Below are positions 34,521-46,349 of a stretch of DNA of 64,000 nucleotides, in pieces (position 1 is the stretch's first letter; each line of letters opens with the position of its first letter). The notes below the pieces were generated by a model. That model saw nothing but the letters and a program-made list of their open reading frames with translations. It was not told the DNA's origin and ran no database searches. This DNA is from Arenicola marina (Eukaryota > Annelida > Polychaeta > Arenicolidae): positions 55,483,670-55,547,669 of the forward strand of contig OZ025248.1 in assembly GCA_964019135.1 (NCBI GenBank), given 5' to 3'. Made by a program: the position numbers and the translations under genes.

Positions 34521-34819
34521 ACAAAGGATTATTACTGACGGTTATGGCTTTCAAGCCTCGACCCCTGAAGATGTATTTGTGCGTTATACAGATTTCAAGG
34601 CGCTTTTAGGCTGAACAATAAAAGGGTCTCTCGAAGTGATAAATTGGATAACGTCATGTCACATTTCTCTTTATTCAATCAACACTTCAAACCATGTCCA
34701 ATCAATCCAAATGACAACTAGGTAGCTCCCTATACACCGAATGGCAGAACCGTTCTTTGTCACAGCAACTCGGCTCCACTTTTGACAATGTCATATCAGA
34801 CCAGGCATATGTTGTTACG

Positions 34820-34948
34820 GTGCAAAATGTCCGCCCGTTGCAAAATTTCCGCCCGTTGCAAAATGTCCGCCCGCCAATTTCGTTGCAGAATGTCCGCCCA
34901 AAAATCATTTCATCATTGGAAAGTGTTCGCCGTTGCAATATGTCCGCT
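34820..34948. repeat. Short repeats of GTTGCAAAATGTCCGCCCG
   Basis: About five units of 19-20 bp, the later ones diverged and unevenly spaced. Frames here show RCKMSARCKISA-like repeats and are not genes. Confidence 0.8.
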
Positions 34949-34949
34949 A

Positions 34950-36149
34950 AGTTTGTTTACTTCCGGCGAGCGGCGGAGCATTCAAAACGAAGCGAGAGAG
35001 GACACAAATCGCCCGGATTACAAGAAAATACACTACCGACCAAAGAAATGACTGTCCGACGAAAATCATAAAATCTTTAGGAACCTAATGGAACAAATTG
35101 ATGGGTAGGCACTGCATATTTATTCTGTTAGGACCTTCGTCTCGAGCCACCGGTCCGCGATTTCTAATTTTAGGCCATGGCTTTTCACCCTTGCTCCGTT
35201 TACGGATGTGGTCAGAGAATCATGTACCGGGGCAAACAGTAAAATGGCAAGGGTCAACTGTCCCTGACAATGACGCAGTGACTGTGTGTGTCTGACACAG
35301 TGACGGTGTGTGTTTGACACAGTGACAGCCCGAGACAGTAAAAATGAGTCACACTGACCACACTGACGGCGACTGGTGGCAGTGCAGTCAGTTCAACAGC
35401 CTAGGCTCAGCTGTCAGACGGACACGGGACAGACAGAAAGTGAGACAGTTGCCACGGTGCGAAAGCAGGTCAACAAACTGGCGAATGGCGTAGCATTACA
35501 CGCAGTTTTGCACAATGAATTAAGTATTACACGCAGTTTTGCACAATGAATCAAGTAACGCTTATCTGTGATCGTTGTTTCATCACATTATCAGTTTCTG
35601 GTCTGTTAATTTTCTTTGCGAAATGGTGATTTCAAACAGTTTAAGTGAATAGGTGAGCAAAGCTAGCAGACGACCAGCCATTTTATTAAACGAAGACACT
35701 CATAGTTTACAATGCCGGTAGGTGGCATTCCGTTTACAGGGGCGACTGTGCATGTGAACGCGAACCAGTCAGTGAAAGCGGAAACAGTCAGTTGCAGGTC
35801 GGGCACCAGTCTCACTAGTAGAACACAGCCCGAGCGCCCTCTACCGGGAGTATGGCAAGGAATATTTGGCGCGGCGCGGATCGTTGAACTCATAAATGTA
35901 TTGTAATCTAAAGCGTAAATGAAGTGTCAGCGTTTCAATAATTTACCAGTTACCTTAAGGTAGATAATTTAATTATTAAAGACTTGACATAACACCTTTC
36001 GACCAGTGTTTAGGGGATACTTTGGTGGTGCCGCGGAAATTAGCTCCTTACTCAGAAACGTCTCATGGGGGCTGTTACGCGAAATGAAAGTCCTATGCCT
36101 ATGCTTGAAATAGACTTTGATTATGCATGCATGTTGCCTTAAGAGCTCG
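34950..36149. other. Non-coding stretch with small direct repeats
   Basis: GACACAGTGAC recurs at about 35290-35330. A 31-bp direct repeat around ATTACACGCAGTTTTGCACA starts at 35495 and again at 35526. No gene was recognised. A frame at 35712-35906 (PVGGIPFTGATVHVNANQ) has no assignable family. Confidence 0.5.
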
Positions 36150-36640
36150 CTTGCGCTCCCTATAATTGTGAACGAGTCTCCAAGGTTTACGTAGCACTGT
36201 CGGACTCATCTAGCGCGTTTGACACAGTCTGGCATGATGGTCTTTTCTATAAGTTATACACATTTGGTGTGCGTGGCAAGCTATGGCGACTGTTACTTGC
36301 CGCTTACGAAAACATGGTGTCTAATGTGGTGTGTAACGGCCTCCAGTCTGATGATATACCTATACATCGATCTGTGCGTCAAGGTTCCATCTTAGGGCCA
36401 TGGTTATACATGTTATTTATTCATGACTTGACAATTGAATTGAGTGGCTCTGAATATGGCGCCAACTTTGGGGCAGTGTCTTGTGGCGGAGTTCTCCAGG
36501 CTGACGATATAGCACTCTGTGCCCTGACCGTTCAGGCTCTACAGAATCTTATACGTGTATATGTGAAGAGTACAGTGAGAAGTGGCAATTTAAGTGCAAT
36601 CCGGTGAAAATCAACTGCATGGTCTTTGGCGAAGGCATAA
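36150..36640 (+). mobile_element. LINE reverse-transcriptase fragment (CR1-like)
   Basis: One open frame covers the middle of a reverse transcriptase. It begins KVYVALSDSSSAFDTVWHDG (36182-36241), then RGKLWRLLLAAYENM, RQGSILGPWLYMLF (36378-36419) and the catalytic box QADDIALC (36499-36522). The canonical first box position reads Q-A-D-D where relatives have Y/L-A-D-D. After about 36607 the frame breaks, and NCMVFGEG follows in another frame. The endonuclease and the 5' region are absent. It is a short, decayed copy of a different LINE from the one at 29890-31975. Confidence 0.85.
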
Positions 36641-37018
36641 AAAGGGGAAAAAAAGCTTCGAAGCAGAGAAATCTGTATCTGTAGGATCAAGTCATAGAGA
36701 AAATAACAGAATGCACCCAGAATGCACTGTGCGCCCTCTGCCGGGAGAGTGCCATCGCGTGGGTGTAATTTGTGTGCACACGTTGATGACGACGTCTTCT
36801 TGGTCCAAACCGCCATGATTGGATGATACGGCGGAATAAGGTGAGGGTGTGATATAGGGTGAGCAGTAGGGGGGAATCACGGATTAACAGGCAGGGATAT
36901 GGTGGTGGGTGGCGGTGGGTGCGGCTCGGGGGGGGGGGGAGGAGGAGAGTGGAGGCTCTGGGGTGGGGGGGGGCAGGGAAGGAGACGCTCGGCGGCACTC
37001 ATCAAGACAGCTAAGTAA
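36641..37018. other. GC-rich low-complexity stretch
   Basis: G-rich words GGTGGGTGGCGG and two poly-G runs (36928-36940, 36963-36972). The Pro-rich minus-strand frames are shadows of this composition. Confidence 0.6.
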
Positions 37019-37666
37019 GTGTGTGGTGAAGCAGGTCTCTGTGGCAAGCGATCGTCCTCCAAGCTGGATTATAAAGGTGTCAGGCGGAATAGAAATTTAA
37101 CCCCCGCGCAGCCATCACCGCCTCCTTTGACCCTCCCCCCCCCCCGCCCCCCGACTGTTCTGCAACCCCCGTCCTACACACACATCTCCGTGTCTAGCAG
37201 TCTGGTGTCTGGGGATTATAGCATGGCCCCCCTGCCCTCGCCTGCAGCCTCACCCGACCCCGCCCCTGGGGATGCTGATAAGGCCAGCTATCATGCCTCC
37301 CCACGACCGTCCGACACTGAGGTCGCGCACGGCGAGCCTTGTCAAGGCCCTCATGTGCGGGATGTCGACGCATGCATATTAAAGAAAACCATAGGAGGGT
37401 ATAATGCTAAGAAGATAAACGGCTTCTCCGAGATTGCCGGATGTCAATGGAGGAAGATTAGCCGGTGTCTCTGCAGGAAAAAAAAGATGAGGTTCATTCG
37501 GTGCGCAGTGGCTAGACAGTCTTTGGCCAAAGTGCGTGTTTTCTCGTTGTTTTTTAATACAATTTACAAAGCTATGCGGCAACAACTGATTATTACATAT
37601 ATCTCGGCGTTGCGGATTAATATTTCTCGCCAATTTGCGAAATTATTCGTAGTACAAGGAAATTAA
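37019..37666 (+). CDS. Longest open frame in the window, 215 codons, unrecognised
   Basis: An ATG-to-stop frame of 215 residues. The first about 90 residues are Pro/Ser-rich and arise largely from C-runs (QPSPPPLTLPPPRPP). Residues 120-215 are basic with Cys (CQWRKISRCLCRKKK) but match no family I know. There is no signal peptide, no clear domain and no obvious splice context. It is more likely a chance frame in GC-rich DNA than a gene. A transcript or a homologue in related species would change that view. Confidence 0.12.
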   Translation: MCGEAGLCGKRSSSKLDYKGVRRNRNLTPAQPSPPPLTLPPPRPPTVLQPPSYTHISVSSSLVSGDYSMAPLPSPAASPDPAPGDADKASYHASPRPSDTEVAHGEPCQGPHVRDVDACILKKTIGGYNAKKINGFSEIAGCQWRKISRCLCRKKKMRFIRCAVARQSLAKVRVFSLFFNTIYKAMRQQLIITYISALRINISRQFAKLFVVQGN

Positions 37667-40349
37667 GATTATCATGCATATTTTAGAAATATGTATGATG
37701 TGTATTTTATAAATATATGTTTGTAAACTGAGTGAACTAAGTGGCACGCCTTTAACAGTCACATGGATATGTGTGAAGTTCAGAGTATAGATTATTGGAT
37801 TTATAATTTCAAAGTTTTCGCTAAGTTAACCAGTTCTCCGACAACGAATCTTAGCGCCAAATATATATAGTTCTTGGACTGTTTTAAATTCAGGTACTGA
37901 TATAATATCTACGGAATTGTTTGGGTAAATGTACATACCAGCATCATGCTGACGTGATGCATTGTATGTTGATGATAATTTTGGGGGCGATGCCATATAT
38001 GTTATGTCTGACCACTGACCTGGTGCATACTTTACGGTGGACAAGGGAAGGCATTAACGCCATTGCCATCACGACATTACGGTATAACTTTCCAGACCGT
38101 TCTTTGGCGTGCTAGTGTGGTCGTCGGGTGCGTACTTTAGTAACACATCCGGTATTTTAGCGTTGGATAAGTAAACCTTCTCCATCAGGCGAGAAACCTG
38201 CTTTTGGGCCCTATGACACACCGCCATCATTAACAATGTCCTCCACTGGTGTTATGTAAAGGCAAATTCTTATTATTTATGAAGTTCGTAGAATTTATGA
38301 AGCTTTCTGTACCCTCTGTTTCCTTATAACAAACGATGAGATCACATGTCCATGGGAAGAAATGCCATTGTTGACGTATTAAATGAGTCTTAATGTTCTG
38401 AGTATCTCTACACGCGAAGCGCTTGAAGTTCCAGACAGTGCCGATGGGCACATATGGCTTAGCTTAATTAACTTTGATACCCCTTATAAAAAATTGTCGG
38501 ATGATATAGGGGGCAATGTTGACTTGGAAAGGGTTGTTCCATGTAATGTAACTCAAGCATTCCTCTCGTCTATTGAAGTAGTCTGGCCTCGATGGTTGCC
38601 AGTCATGTCGAGGAGTTCCGGCCTCGGGCAGATACAGATTGAAAGTCTTGTATTAACGCTGTTGCGACACGTGCTGGTATGCAGAGAGATCAAGGACATT
38701 TCTGGGCTAATTGCATAATGATCTGATCTGATCTGAACAACTACTTCCGAGAATCCCTCCTCTTCTCTTCAACCCCAGAGGTTGGACGATGGAAGCGGCG
38801 GGGGGTTCTTCCAATATGGCGGAGGTAATAAGCATCCAAAGATCACCCGGAAATGACGTAATGCTTCTTATTCATATGGCCGCAAGTCAAATTAATGTGA
38901 AGCACAAGCCGCTATGCTGTTTTGTTAAATAATGTCCGACATCAGTAGTAATGATAGGACGTCCCCACCGGGTGTTTGCACCAAGCTCACGGTTCTAATC
39001 TAAGACGCCCTTTTGAATTGCGATCGTTCCGGTCTTTCCACAGTCGAGACCCGTGGAAACGATCCGCTTCGTCAGCTCTGTTTATTTAGGCCGAAATGGC
39101 GTGGAGAAACTGATGATTTAAATTCCGAACATTTTCGAGCAATGGAAGCTCACTTTATTTAATGAGAAACCTATCCCTTTGTGTCGGCGATAATATACAA
39201 AAAGGGGCAGCATAACCAGCGAGAAACGGGCCAATCATCTGCCGCCATCTTTATAGCCCGCTTCCGACTCGTCAGGCGCCATCGATTCGCCGTCCATGTT
39301 TGGTCTTCTCGCAAGCAGCGCTTTTCGCCTCTTGCCGGGAAGACGTGGATCGACTGGGCTTTGCGGTAATTAATCAGCGATTCTGATCACGTCCTGCGTC
39401 GTTCAAAAATGTCAAATGACGCATTTCATTGAGCTGTGAGGGGACATGGTGACGCATTATAAATATATAGTGAGCAGACTACACAGACTGCACAACAGTT
39501 AAGTTAATGTCCCATTATTTTTCGGATGTCCCATAATCTTAATGATTTCTGGGACACTGGGACTCACCCACTGGCATACCTATCAGCATCACTGCGGTAA
39601 TAACGTTATTTGCCACCGCCTGTGTAAGTTATGGTCTTTCTACACGTTATATCTGCATACTAGACGTCGCTACTGCAGGTAAACAAGGCAAACAACCAGG
39701 CTGAAAAATACCCATTGTAGCAACGTCACTCTGCTGGTTGTGTCCAATACTATTTTCGCCATAATTCCAACATCCGATGTGAGTTGTTGTTCATTCTCCA
39801 GTTCTCTTGGCAACTACACGTAAACACCGGACGTGGTGGACGTGCTAACATCCATTTCCTCAAGAAAAACTAACATGGAATCGTGGTCAAATAGTTCGCA
39901 GCGCAAACAATCGAGTGACGTCACTGCTAACAGACAAAGGCGTTTGGACCGTAGGGGCGCGAAGCCCAGGATGTCCGGCACGATCGCGGGCATGTCAGAG
40001 CTGTCAGAGCTCACTCACCAAAGCCGAACGTGCTACCCCCCAACCCAGTATGGCGGACACCCCTAGACATCGCAGGAATGCGCAGTTCGGCCCCTGACGG
40101 ACACGAGGTGTCTACATACTGACCCCGGCACTCATCATGTGTAATGATGTACCATTGACGAACAAATCTCGCCATCACTACCCTCGCTATCACGTGAATT
40201 TGACTATTATTGCTCGAAAGGTTCAAGCAGTGTGCAAATAAATTATCGTGGATAAAACAATGGTTGTAGACCCATTTTGCGCCCACGACGGCTAAATTAG
40301 ACCAATTTAAGGAACCTTCGGGGACAGAGAATGAATAAAATATTCCCCA
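37667..40349. other. Non-coding stretch, 2.7 kb
   Basis: Many short frames on both strands, none with recognisable motifs. The largest (38383-38718 +, 40011-40535 -) were read and not assigned. The latter overlaps a SINE head. GATCTGATCTGATCTGA occurs at 38720-38737. A frame starting MESWSNSSQRKQSSDV at 39873 is short and unassigned. Confidence 0.45.
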
Positions 40350-40430
40350 GATTATATCACCCAGACCGTGATTCGAATCAGCGAAATATTGATCTGCAGT
40401 CGAGTTTTCTACTACCCGGCCACTCCTATT
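40350..40430 (-). repeat. tRNA-derived SINE head
   Basis: On the minus strand GTGGCCGGGTAGTAG (40409-40423) resembles an A-box, and GCTGATTCGAATCAC (40369-40383) is a near-perfect B-box, with tRNA-like spacing. The middle word ACTCGACTGCA is shared with 49555-49605, suggesting one family. Confidence 0.7.
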
Positions 40431-40563
40431 TGTGGAGTAAAGGTCGGATTCTGAGAGATTCACGAGAGCCGTGGCGGTGTTATACAAACCTTTGGTGTTC
40501 TTGCTGTTGCGATGCTCGTCATCCAAACGGAACATCGATGTATGTGCATAATATAGGGTAGTA

Positions 40564-40687
40564 CATCGTGGCTTATCCAGAGGGGGGTACGGGGGGCACG
40601 TGGCCCCTTTTCTGAATATTACACCAAGGTCTCACCATATAAATCAAATATCAAGGCCCCTTGCGCAAAATCCTAGATCTGCCACTG
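40564..40687. mobile_element. hAT-like MITE, 124 bp
   Basis: The left end CATCGTGGCTTATCCAG and the reverse complement of the right end, CAGTGGCAGATCTAGGA, are imperfect inverted repeats of the same family as 10220-10523 and 16047-16165. It lies 50 bp beyond the truncated 3' side of the neighbouring LINE. Confidence 0.6.
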
Positions 40688-40736
40688 GTACGAATGCATG
40701 ATTGGTTGTATATTCAGGACACTTTAACCAATTTTG

Positions 40737-43370
40737 GTCATATCGCGTCAATAGGGGAAGACAGGGAGAGTGGAACCATGTTCCCGAGATTGAGAGCAAG
40801 CTTATTAATTTGTAACCAATACTGTATGGGCTTTAATTCCCCATTCAGCGTTTCAATCGTTTTATTGATATCCTTGCCCGATAAACGGAAATTAGAATCA
40901 TCTGCAAATAGGATGTCAAACAATTGCGTATAAAAGAAATAAAAGTGGACCTAGAACAGAACATTGCAAGGCTCCACATACTATTCGAGATCGGTTCGAA
41001 AATGTATTATTGTAAACTACAAACTGTTCTCTTGCACTGAGGTAACGTTCTGGCCCCGTTAAAGCAGGCCCTCTTACGCCGTATCTGTTTAATTTTTTAA
41101 ACAATATATCGCGGTCAACCGTATCGAAGGCTTTCGAGAAATCAAGAAATACACCAACAGTAATTTGTCCCATTTCCCTAGCAGTCGTTAGTTTATCTTG
41201 CAGAAGTAAAAGGGCCAAGGTAGTAGAGTGATTTGATCTAAAACCAAATTGGTCTTTGTGTAGTAAGTCATACTTGTTAATAAAGTTGATTAAACGTTTC
41301 TGCATCAGCTGTTCGAACACTTTAGAGAATGTTGGAAGAATTGAAATTTGCCTGTAGTTAGTAAATAATTTACTATCCCCCCCTTTCAGGATAGGTGTTA
41401 CTTTTGCACGTTTAAGTTCTCCGGGAAATATCCCTTCACTATATGAGAGATTAATTACATGAGTTAAGGGTTGAATCTATAATCGTTTTGATTACTTTGG
41501 CTGTTAGCGAGTCCCATCCTGGTGAGCTGTTCTTTAGGGATGCAAGGGCGTTGCGGACTTCACTACTAGTAACTGGCTCAAGGAAAAGCGATTTAGTATT
41601 GGTATCTTTCATAAAAGTGAGTGGTGAATGTCCATTACTTGGGATTGTTTTTGATATAGATTAACCAACATGAACAAAGTAGTCATTAAACTCATTAACA
41701 ATTTGGCTTCTATCAGTAGTCAGTCCTCCTCTTATCGAAAATGTCGTTTGGGACTTCTGACCTTGTTTTTTGTTTACTGCCTCTTTAATTGTTTTCCACA
41801 TCTTAAACAAGTTATTTTGATTGGCTTTTATGGCGGATTGATAATACGTTTTTTCTGCCGCTCTAACAGTGGATAAAAGCTTATTTTATATTTTTTATAA
41901 TCTTGCTCAGATTCTTTGGTTTTTAGTCTCATAAATCTACAATACAATCGATTTTTCTTAGATATGCAGTTCTTTAATCCTGCGCTGAGCCAAGGCTTTC
42001 TGTTTTGATATTTAGATCTGGAGATAGTGAGATGAAAACATTTCTCATGTATAAGAGAAACTGAACTGTGGAGTTTAGTGTAGGCTTCCTGGGTGCTTTG
42101 GGTCTCTAAAATATTATCCCAGTTTTCGTTTGTTATACAATGAACAAATTTCTCAAGATTGGGCTTACTCACATTCCTTTAGTTTCACGATGTTAACTCT
42201 GTCAACATTAATCTGAACATACTCTGATATATAGAACACAGGAAAATGATCTGTAATATCTGTATACATAATGCCTTTCAGGGAAGAGTTAATATCGCAC
42301 TCGTTAGTGAAGATATTATCAATTAGCGTAGCTGTGGTACTTGTTACTCTGGTCGGTTTGCTTATAGCGGGTAGAAACGCATGGCTAAACATTGAATCAA
42401 TAAATTCAGCTGTGGGTCTATGAGAGTCCATATTCAGCAGATTAATGTTAAAATCTCCTGCGAGATAACAAACCACCTTTTCAGAGTAAATCTTATGCAA
42501 TAACTCGTCTAACTACTCATTAAATACAACAATGTTGGTATCCGGTGGTCGGTACACTACACCTACTGAAATTGACTTTTGGCTCACATGAGCTCCCTCA
42601 TCCAGTTGAAACAATAAAGATTCCATATGTTCATTAAATACATCCAAGTCCGGTCGTTTGCTGAAATTAACTCCGGACTTAATAAACATTGAAACCCATC
42701 CACCAGTTCTGTCTTGTCGGTAACTATTGACGGGGAGATAACCGTCCAAACCATGGCAATCAACGTTGCCTTCGTTAAACCAGGTTTCAGTAAAGGCATA
42801 CACAGTAAAATCGTGATTTAAAGTTTCAATATAAGATCCAAACTGTGAGAAGTTTTTCTGCGTACTTCTATGTTCATATGCATAATGGAAAATGACAGCT
42901 CCTCGAGTCTAAATTCTTTGCATGACTTATTGAAGGCGTCTTATAAATAGTATTTACAATCTGACATGCTCGCAGACGAATCTACATAGAAATTTACATC
43001 AGGGTCAGTGTCATTTACCGGCACCATATAATCTGAGTTTAACTCAAATGGATTAAACAACTGGCTTTCAAGCTCGACCAGTGGGATACGCGAATTATTG
43101 ACGCTACTAGACGAGATAGCGAGTTCAAAAGCCCGAGTCTCAGTTATCCCATTAAACGGAAATATTTCAGCTATACAATTGATGCAATACCATGAGTCAT
43201 TATTTTCTGTCACAACCTGCAGGTCTTCTCTGGTAAAATGAGATAAACAATTAACGTGATAGAAACAGTAGCAACTAGAACAATTTATATGACACGAGTG
43301 ATGTAATATCTTACGTTTGCATACAGCACAATGACAGTTGTTTCGCATACCAGTGTGTGGTATCAATATT
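40737..43370 (-). mobile_element. LINE with PHD finger, endonuclease and reverse transcriptase (CR1/L2 group)
   Basis: Read from 43366 downward. A Cys/His zinc finger of PHD type (43366-43170: CHCAVCKRKI, then NCSSCYCFYHVNC, then WYCINC). An apurinic-type endonuclease (about 42905-42170) with TETWFNEG, GVVYRPPD, LAGDFNINLL and TDHFPVF. A linker (42170-41830) with NRKPWLSAGLKNCI. A reverse transcriptase (about 41450-40740) with KDQFGFRSNHSTTLAL, VFLDFSKAFDTVDRDIL, VLGPLLFLLY and FADDSNF as catalytic box. Frames shift at least three times, and a stop follows VVFNE (about 42512) within one frame, so it is inactive. The thumb and C-terminus beyond about 40737 are missing. Related elements with the PHD finger fused to the endonuclease are known in invertebrates. 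Confidence 0.93.
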
Positions 43371-44422
43371 ATAACAAGAGAAACTCATGGGCCTGTAACA
43401 ATAATCCCAAATAATGGGAGCAACATACACAACACTACATAAACATACTATATATACACAAACAACGTATTTACATGTAAGAACTGGTTCGCTAGACGCT
43501 CTCATGAAAATACGGTGCTCTGAACGTGACATTATATGGGCAACTTCTACATAGGAGAGGGGCGGAACATACTGTTGGGACAAAACATAAACTTGATACC
43601 TAATAAGGTAATGATCAATTGCACGAGCAGTGACCAGACAGGGGGCGGATGACGTGGGGTGGGGCGGTGGGGGGGGGGGACCGTGACGTTAAAAACTGCC
43701 AACATGAAATATACCATAGTAGGTAAGTAGCAGGTCTGAAACGAGTGAAATTAACAAGCAATTGAACATTGACTTGGGAGTCCACTAATTTACCTCCAAG
43801 AGCAATCACCTGCACATATGATACAACGATGAATTTAGAAAGGCAATGTTTACCCTTAGCACCCACACATTGTGAGCAGAGGTTACCACTTAAATTCTCA
43901 TACATTACGCCAACAAAACAATTAAGCGGTCTATCACCGCATACAAATAAATTGCACCCAAACACAGTGATAGAAATGGCGTCATAGGGCGACCTGTTTC
44001 TAGAATCCTCATTATCGTTTACCAAACCGCGTGTTAATTCCCAGCTGCTGAACATAGCGTTGGATACTGGCTGGCTTATTACATTACCTCGTGCGTTAAA
44101 ACAACCGTACTAAAACTGGGTCAAGCGGATGTTCGGAGTGCTTTAGAAGAAACTACTGCCGCGTGGTGTTCGCTTAGCATTGACATTTCATGTAGGCTAT
44201 TAACATAACTGCATCATCTCGGTGAATATATACTTCTGATGTTTTTTTGTTTTTTTAAAAAAAGCCTCCCAATTTAATGACAATACTTATATCTTGGGGG
44301 GGGGGGGGGGGGCGGGGGGGGGACTACAGTAGTTATATCGTTTGGATTTACATATAGACACAGTGGATATATCATATGGACTTACATCCCGACATAGTGG
44401 ATCTATCGTACAGCTGTTGTCA
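43371..44422. other. Interval between LINE ORF1 and the PHD-containing ORF
   Basis: About 1.05 kb. It has a poly-G run near 43669-43680, another at 44296-44323 and a 146-codon minus-strand frame (43615-44055, VFGCNLFVCGDRPLNCFVGV) that I do not recognise. If ORF1 and the PHD-EN-RT ORF belong to one LINE, this interval is unusually long and may be an insertion. Confidence 0.5.
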
Positions 44423-45749
44423 TCAGTTCGCCATGGCTTTAGGCAGCGCGGACTCCACCACTGCCTCTAGTAGCTTGTACTTCTCGGCGTTGGGGATTCT
44501 CCCGGCATATTGTCTTGTGACGACCACGATGACTCCGGTTTTCTTGTGGCGTCTGAGGAGATACCGTAGGTGTCCTCCGGAGCCGGGATCCCCGTCATCC
44601 TGCCAGCCTTCATCCTCGTTGGGGAGTCTTTATGCGGCGATGTTATGAATTGCTCCAGCCGCTTCCGTATCCATCAGCAGAAGGCGATAAGCCTTCCGGA
44701 TATCTTGTAGGGACTCGACCTGGATCACGGTGGCGTAGGCACTAGATGAGCACGAGGTTATGACGTCACCTGTGGTGGCTTGTTCCATGGATAGCAGCTC
44801 ATCCTCTCTCTCTCCAGGCGATTGGGCTAGTATGTCTCGTGTCGACACTGCAGGTAGGTTGTCTCGTTGGAGTTCATTATTGATGTAAAGCGCGTCGTTT
44901 GATATCCTGGTTTGGATCCTATGAGGAGCGGCTCTGTCTCTGGCCTGCTGGGCCCGTTCCCCAAACTCCCTACGCCTTTCGACAATTTCAACGGGAAACT
45001 GGGGGGTGACTTTTGGGGCGTTTCGTTCTTTGGAAAGTTTACTGCGACCAAACTCAAGAATAAGATCAGCGTCTTTATAAGACAGCAGTTTGAAGACATT
45101 CGGTCTTGGGCGTGCTTTCGAGCCGCCAGCTGCAGGCCCAAGCCTATGGCAGCGCTCAATGGCCGGTACCCCTGTGTAGCCATTGCTGGCCAGGAGGCCC
45201 CTCACCTAAGCCTCGCAGTCTTCTGGATGTTTTCTGTCAGAGGTGGGGTCCTCTTGGATGTTGTGGAGAAGGATATTATTCCTCAAAGACTGACTGGTAT
45301 TTTAGATTAAGGGACTCAGTCTGTAGGTCGCCAATTTGTTTATCCTGTTTAACAACGATTTTTTTCAGGAGTGATACATCATTCCTAAGATCCTGTATTT
45401 CATGCTGTAGAGTGGCGATTTGACCTGCATTTTCCCAGTTGTCTCTGGCTGAGAGGGCCAGTTGATCCAGGATCCCGTCGTTGCTATGGATTTTCGATGA
45501 ATGCACCTCATGTTGTGATAAAATCAAGTCCAGTTTAACATGTATCTGGCTAAGCGAGTCACTGATACTCGCTATATCCGTGGCGGGTGGGCTCGCGGGA
45601 GGGCTCGCGGGTGGGCTCGCCTGTCTTTGGCTTTGTTGACTTGACGACGGGTCCTCCATTATGGTATTATCGCTCAGAGACTTTGATTTCGTGAAATCCT
45701 TTAAGTCCCCACTTCGTGTCCTGTTTCTCTTCCTTAACGGTTTTCCCAT
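44423..45749 (-). pseudogene. LINE ORF1: coiled coil, L1-type RRM/CTD and IMPACT-like C-terminus
   Basis: Starts MGKPLRKRNRTRSGD at 45749. About 45560-45290 is a heptad-like coiled coil (IATLQHEIQDLRNDVSLLKK), preceded by a PPASPPASPPA spacer. After a frame change at about 45205-45276, RNNILLHNIQED and IERCHRLGPA followed by RPRPNVFKLLSYKDADLILE match the L1 ORF1 (Transposase_22) RRM, and FPVEIVERRREFGE its C-terminal domain. From about 44770 the frame reads AYATVIQVESLQDIRKAYRL, GAIHNIAA, one stop (44630-44632), then RLPNEDEGWQDDGDPGSGGH and GVIVVVTRQYAG, ending at a stop at 44423. That order matches the IMPACT/UPF0029 fold (ATHNIYAYR, DDGE.GAG, VVVSRWYGG). The Gly-Gly of the last motif is replaced. 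It is inactive as it stands. Confidence 0.82.
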
Positions 45750-46349
45750 CGGATAAGATGATTAGCTCAGTATATTGCCCTTTAGATGTTCATAAATGTA
45801 GAATTTGTTCAGATCAGCTAACAATCACGTCTCACTCCTCCGACATATTAGTCTCTTATCTTCCAGTGAAGTCGGCAACTATGTGCATCGGGTCTGGAGG
45901 TGAATCACAATTTACCCCCAGACAATGTGTGATAAGGAACACCGCGTTAACAGCGGACAACACTTGGTCATATAGGTTCAAGACATATCCACAGTGTTTT
46001 GTATATATATTTTATTTCTAAATAAAAAATGGTAACCTTATTTATTGATCTTTTTTTTAAATCGTTATTTCAAATGATCAATATTATCAATCTCACAGCA
46101 GAGGGCGTTCCACGTAGGCAGTTAGTCCCTTTGCCCCAAGTTTAATTTAACCAAAATAATTATCCTTTATATGCGAACGTTAGAAAGTAATGTACGTGAC
46201 GTTTGGCATCAAACACACCTCATTTAGCATTTGATGTGTCTTTGGTATCGTACAGAACAAATTCATTCGACTTTCCTTAATTTGAGACCAAGTTAATTTC
46301 AAACTAGATCTTCCAGTTCGACGTCACAGGCGTGCAGCGGTTTTTAGTT
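45750..46349. other. Region upstream of ORF1
   Basis: Possibly the 5' untranslated part of the LINE whose ORF1 follows on the minus strand. I cannot place its 5' end. No other feature was recognised. Confidence 0.4.

Noticed and set aside
40011-40535. 174-codon minus-strand frame as a host gene
   Set aside because: It overlaps a SINE head and shows no domain or conserved motif.
44376-44648. 90-codon + strand frame
   Set aside because: It is antisense to the IMPACT-like end of the LINE ORF1, which has clear family motifs.
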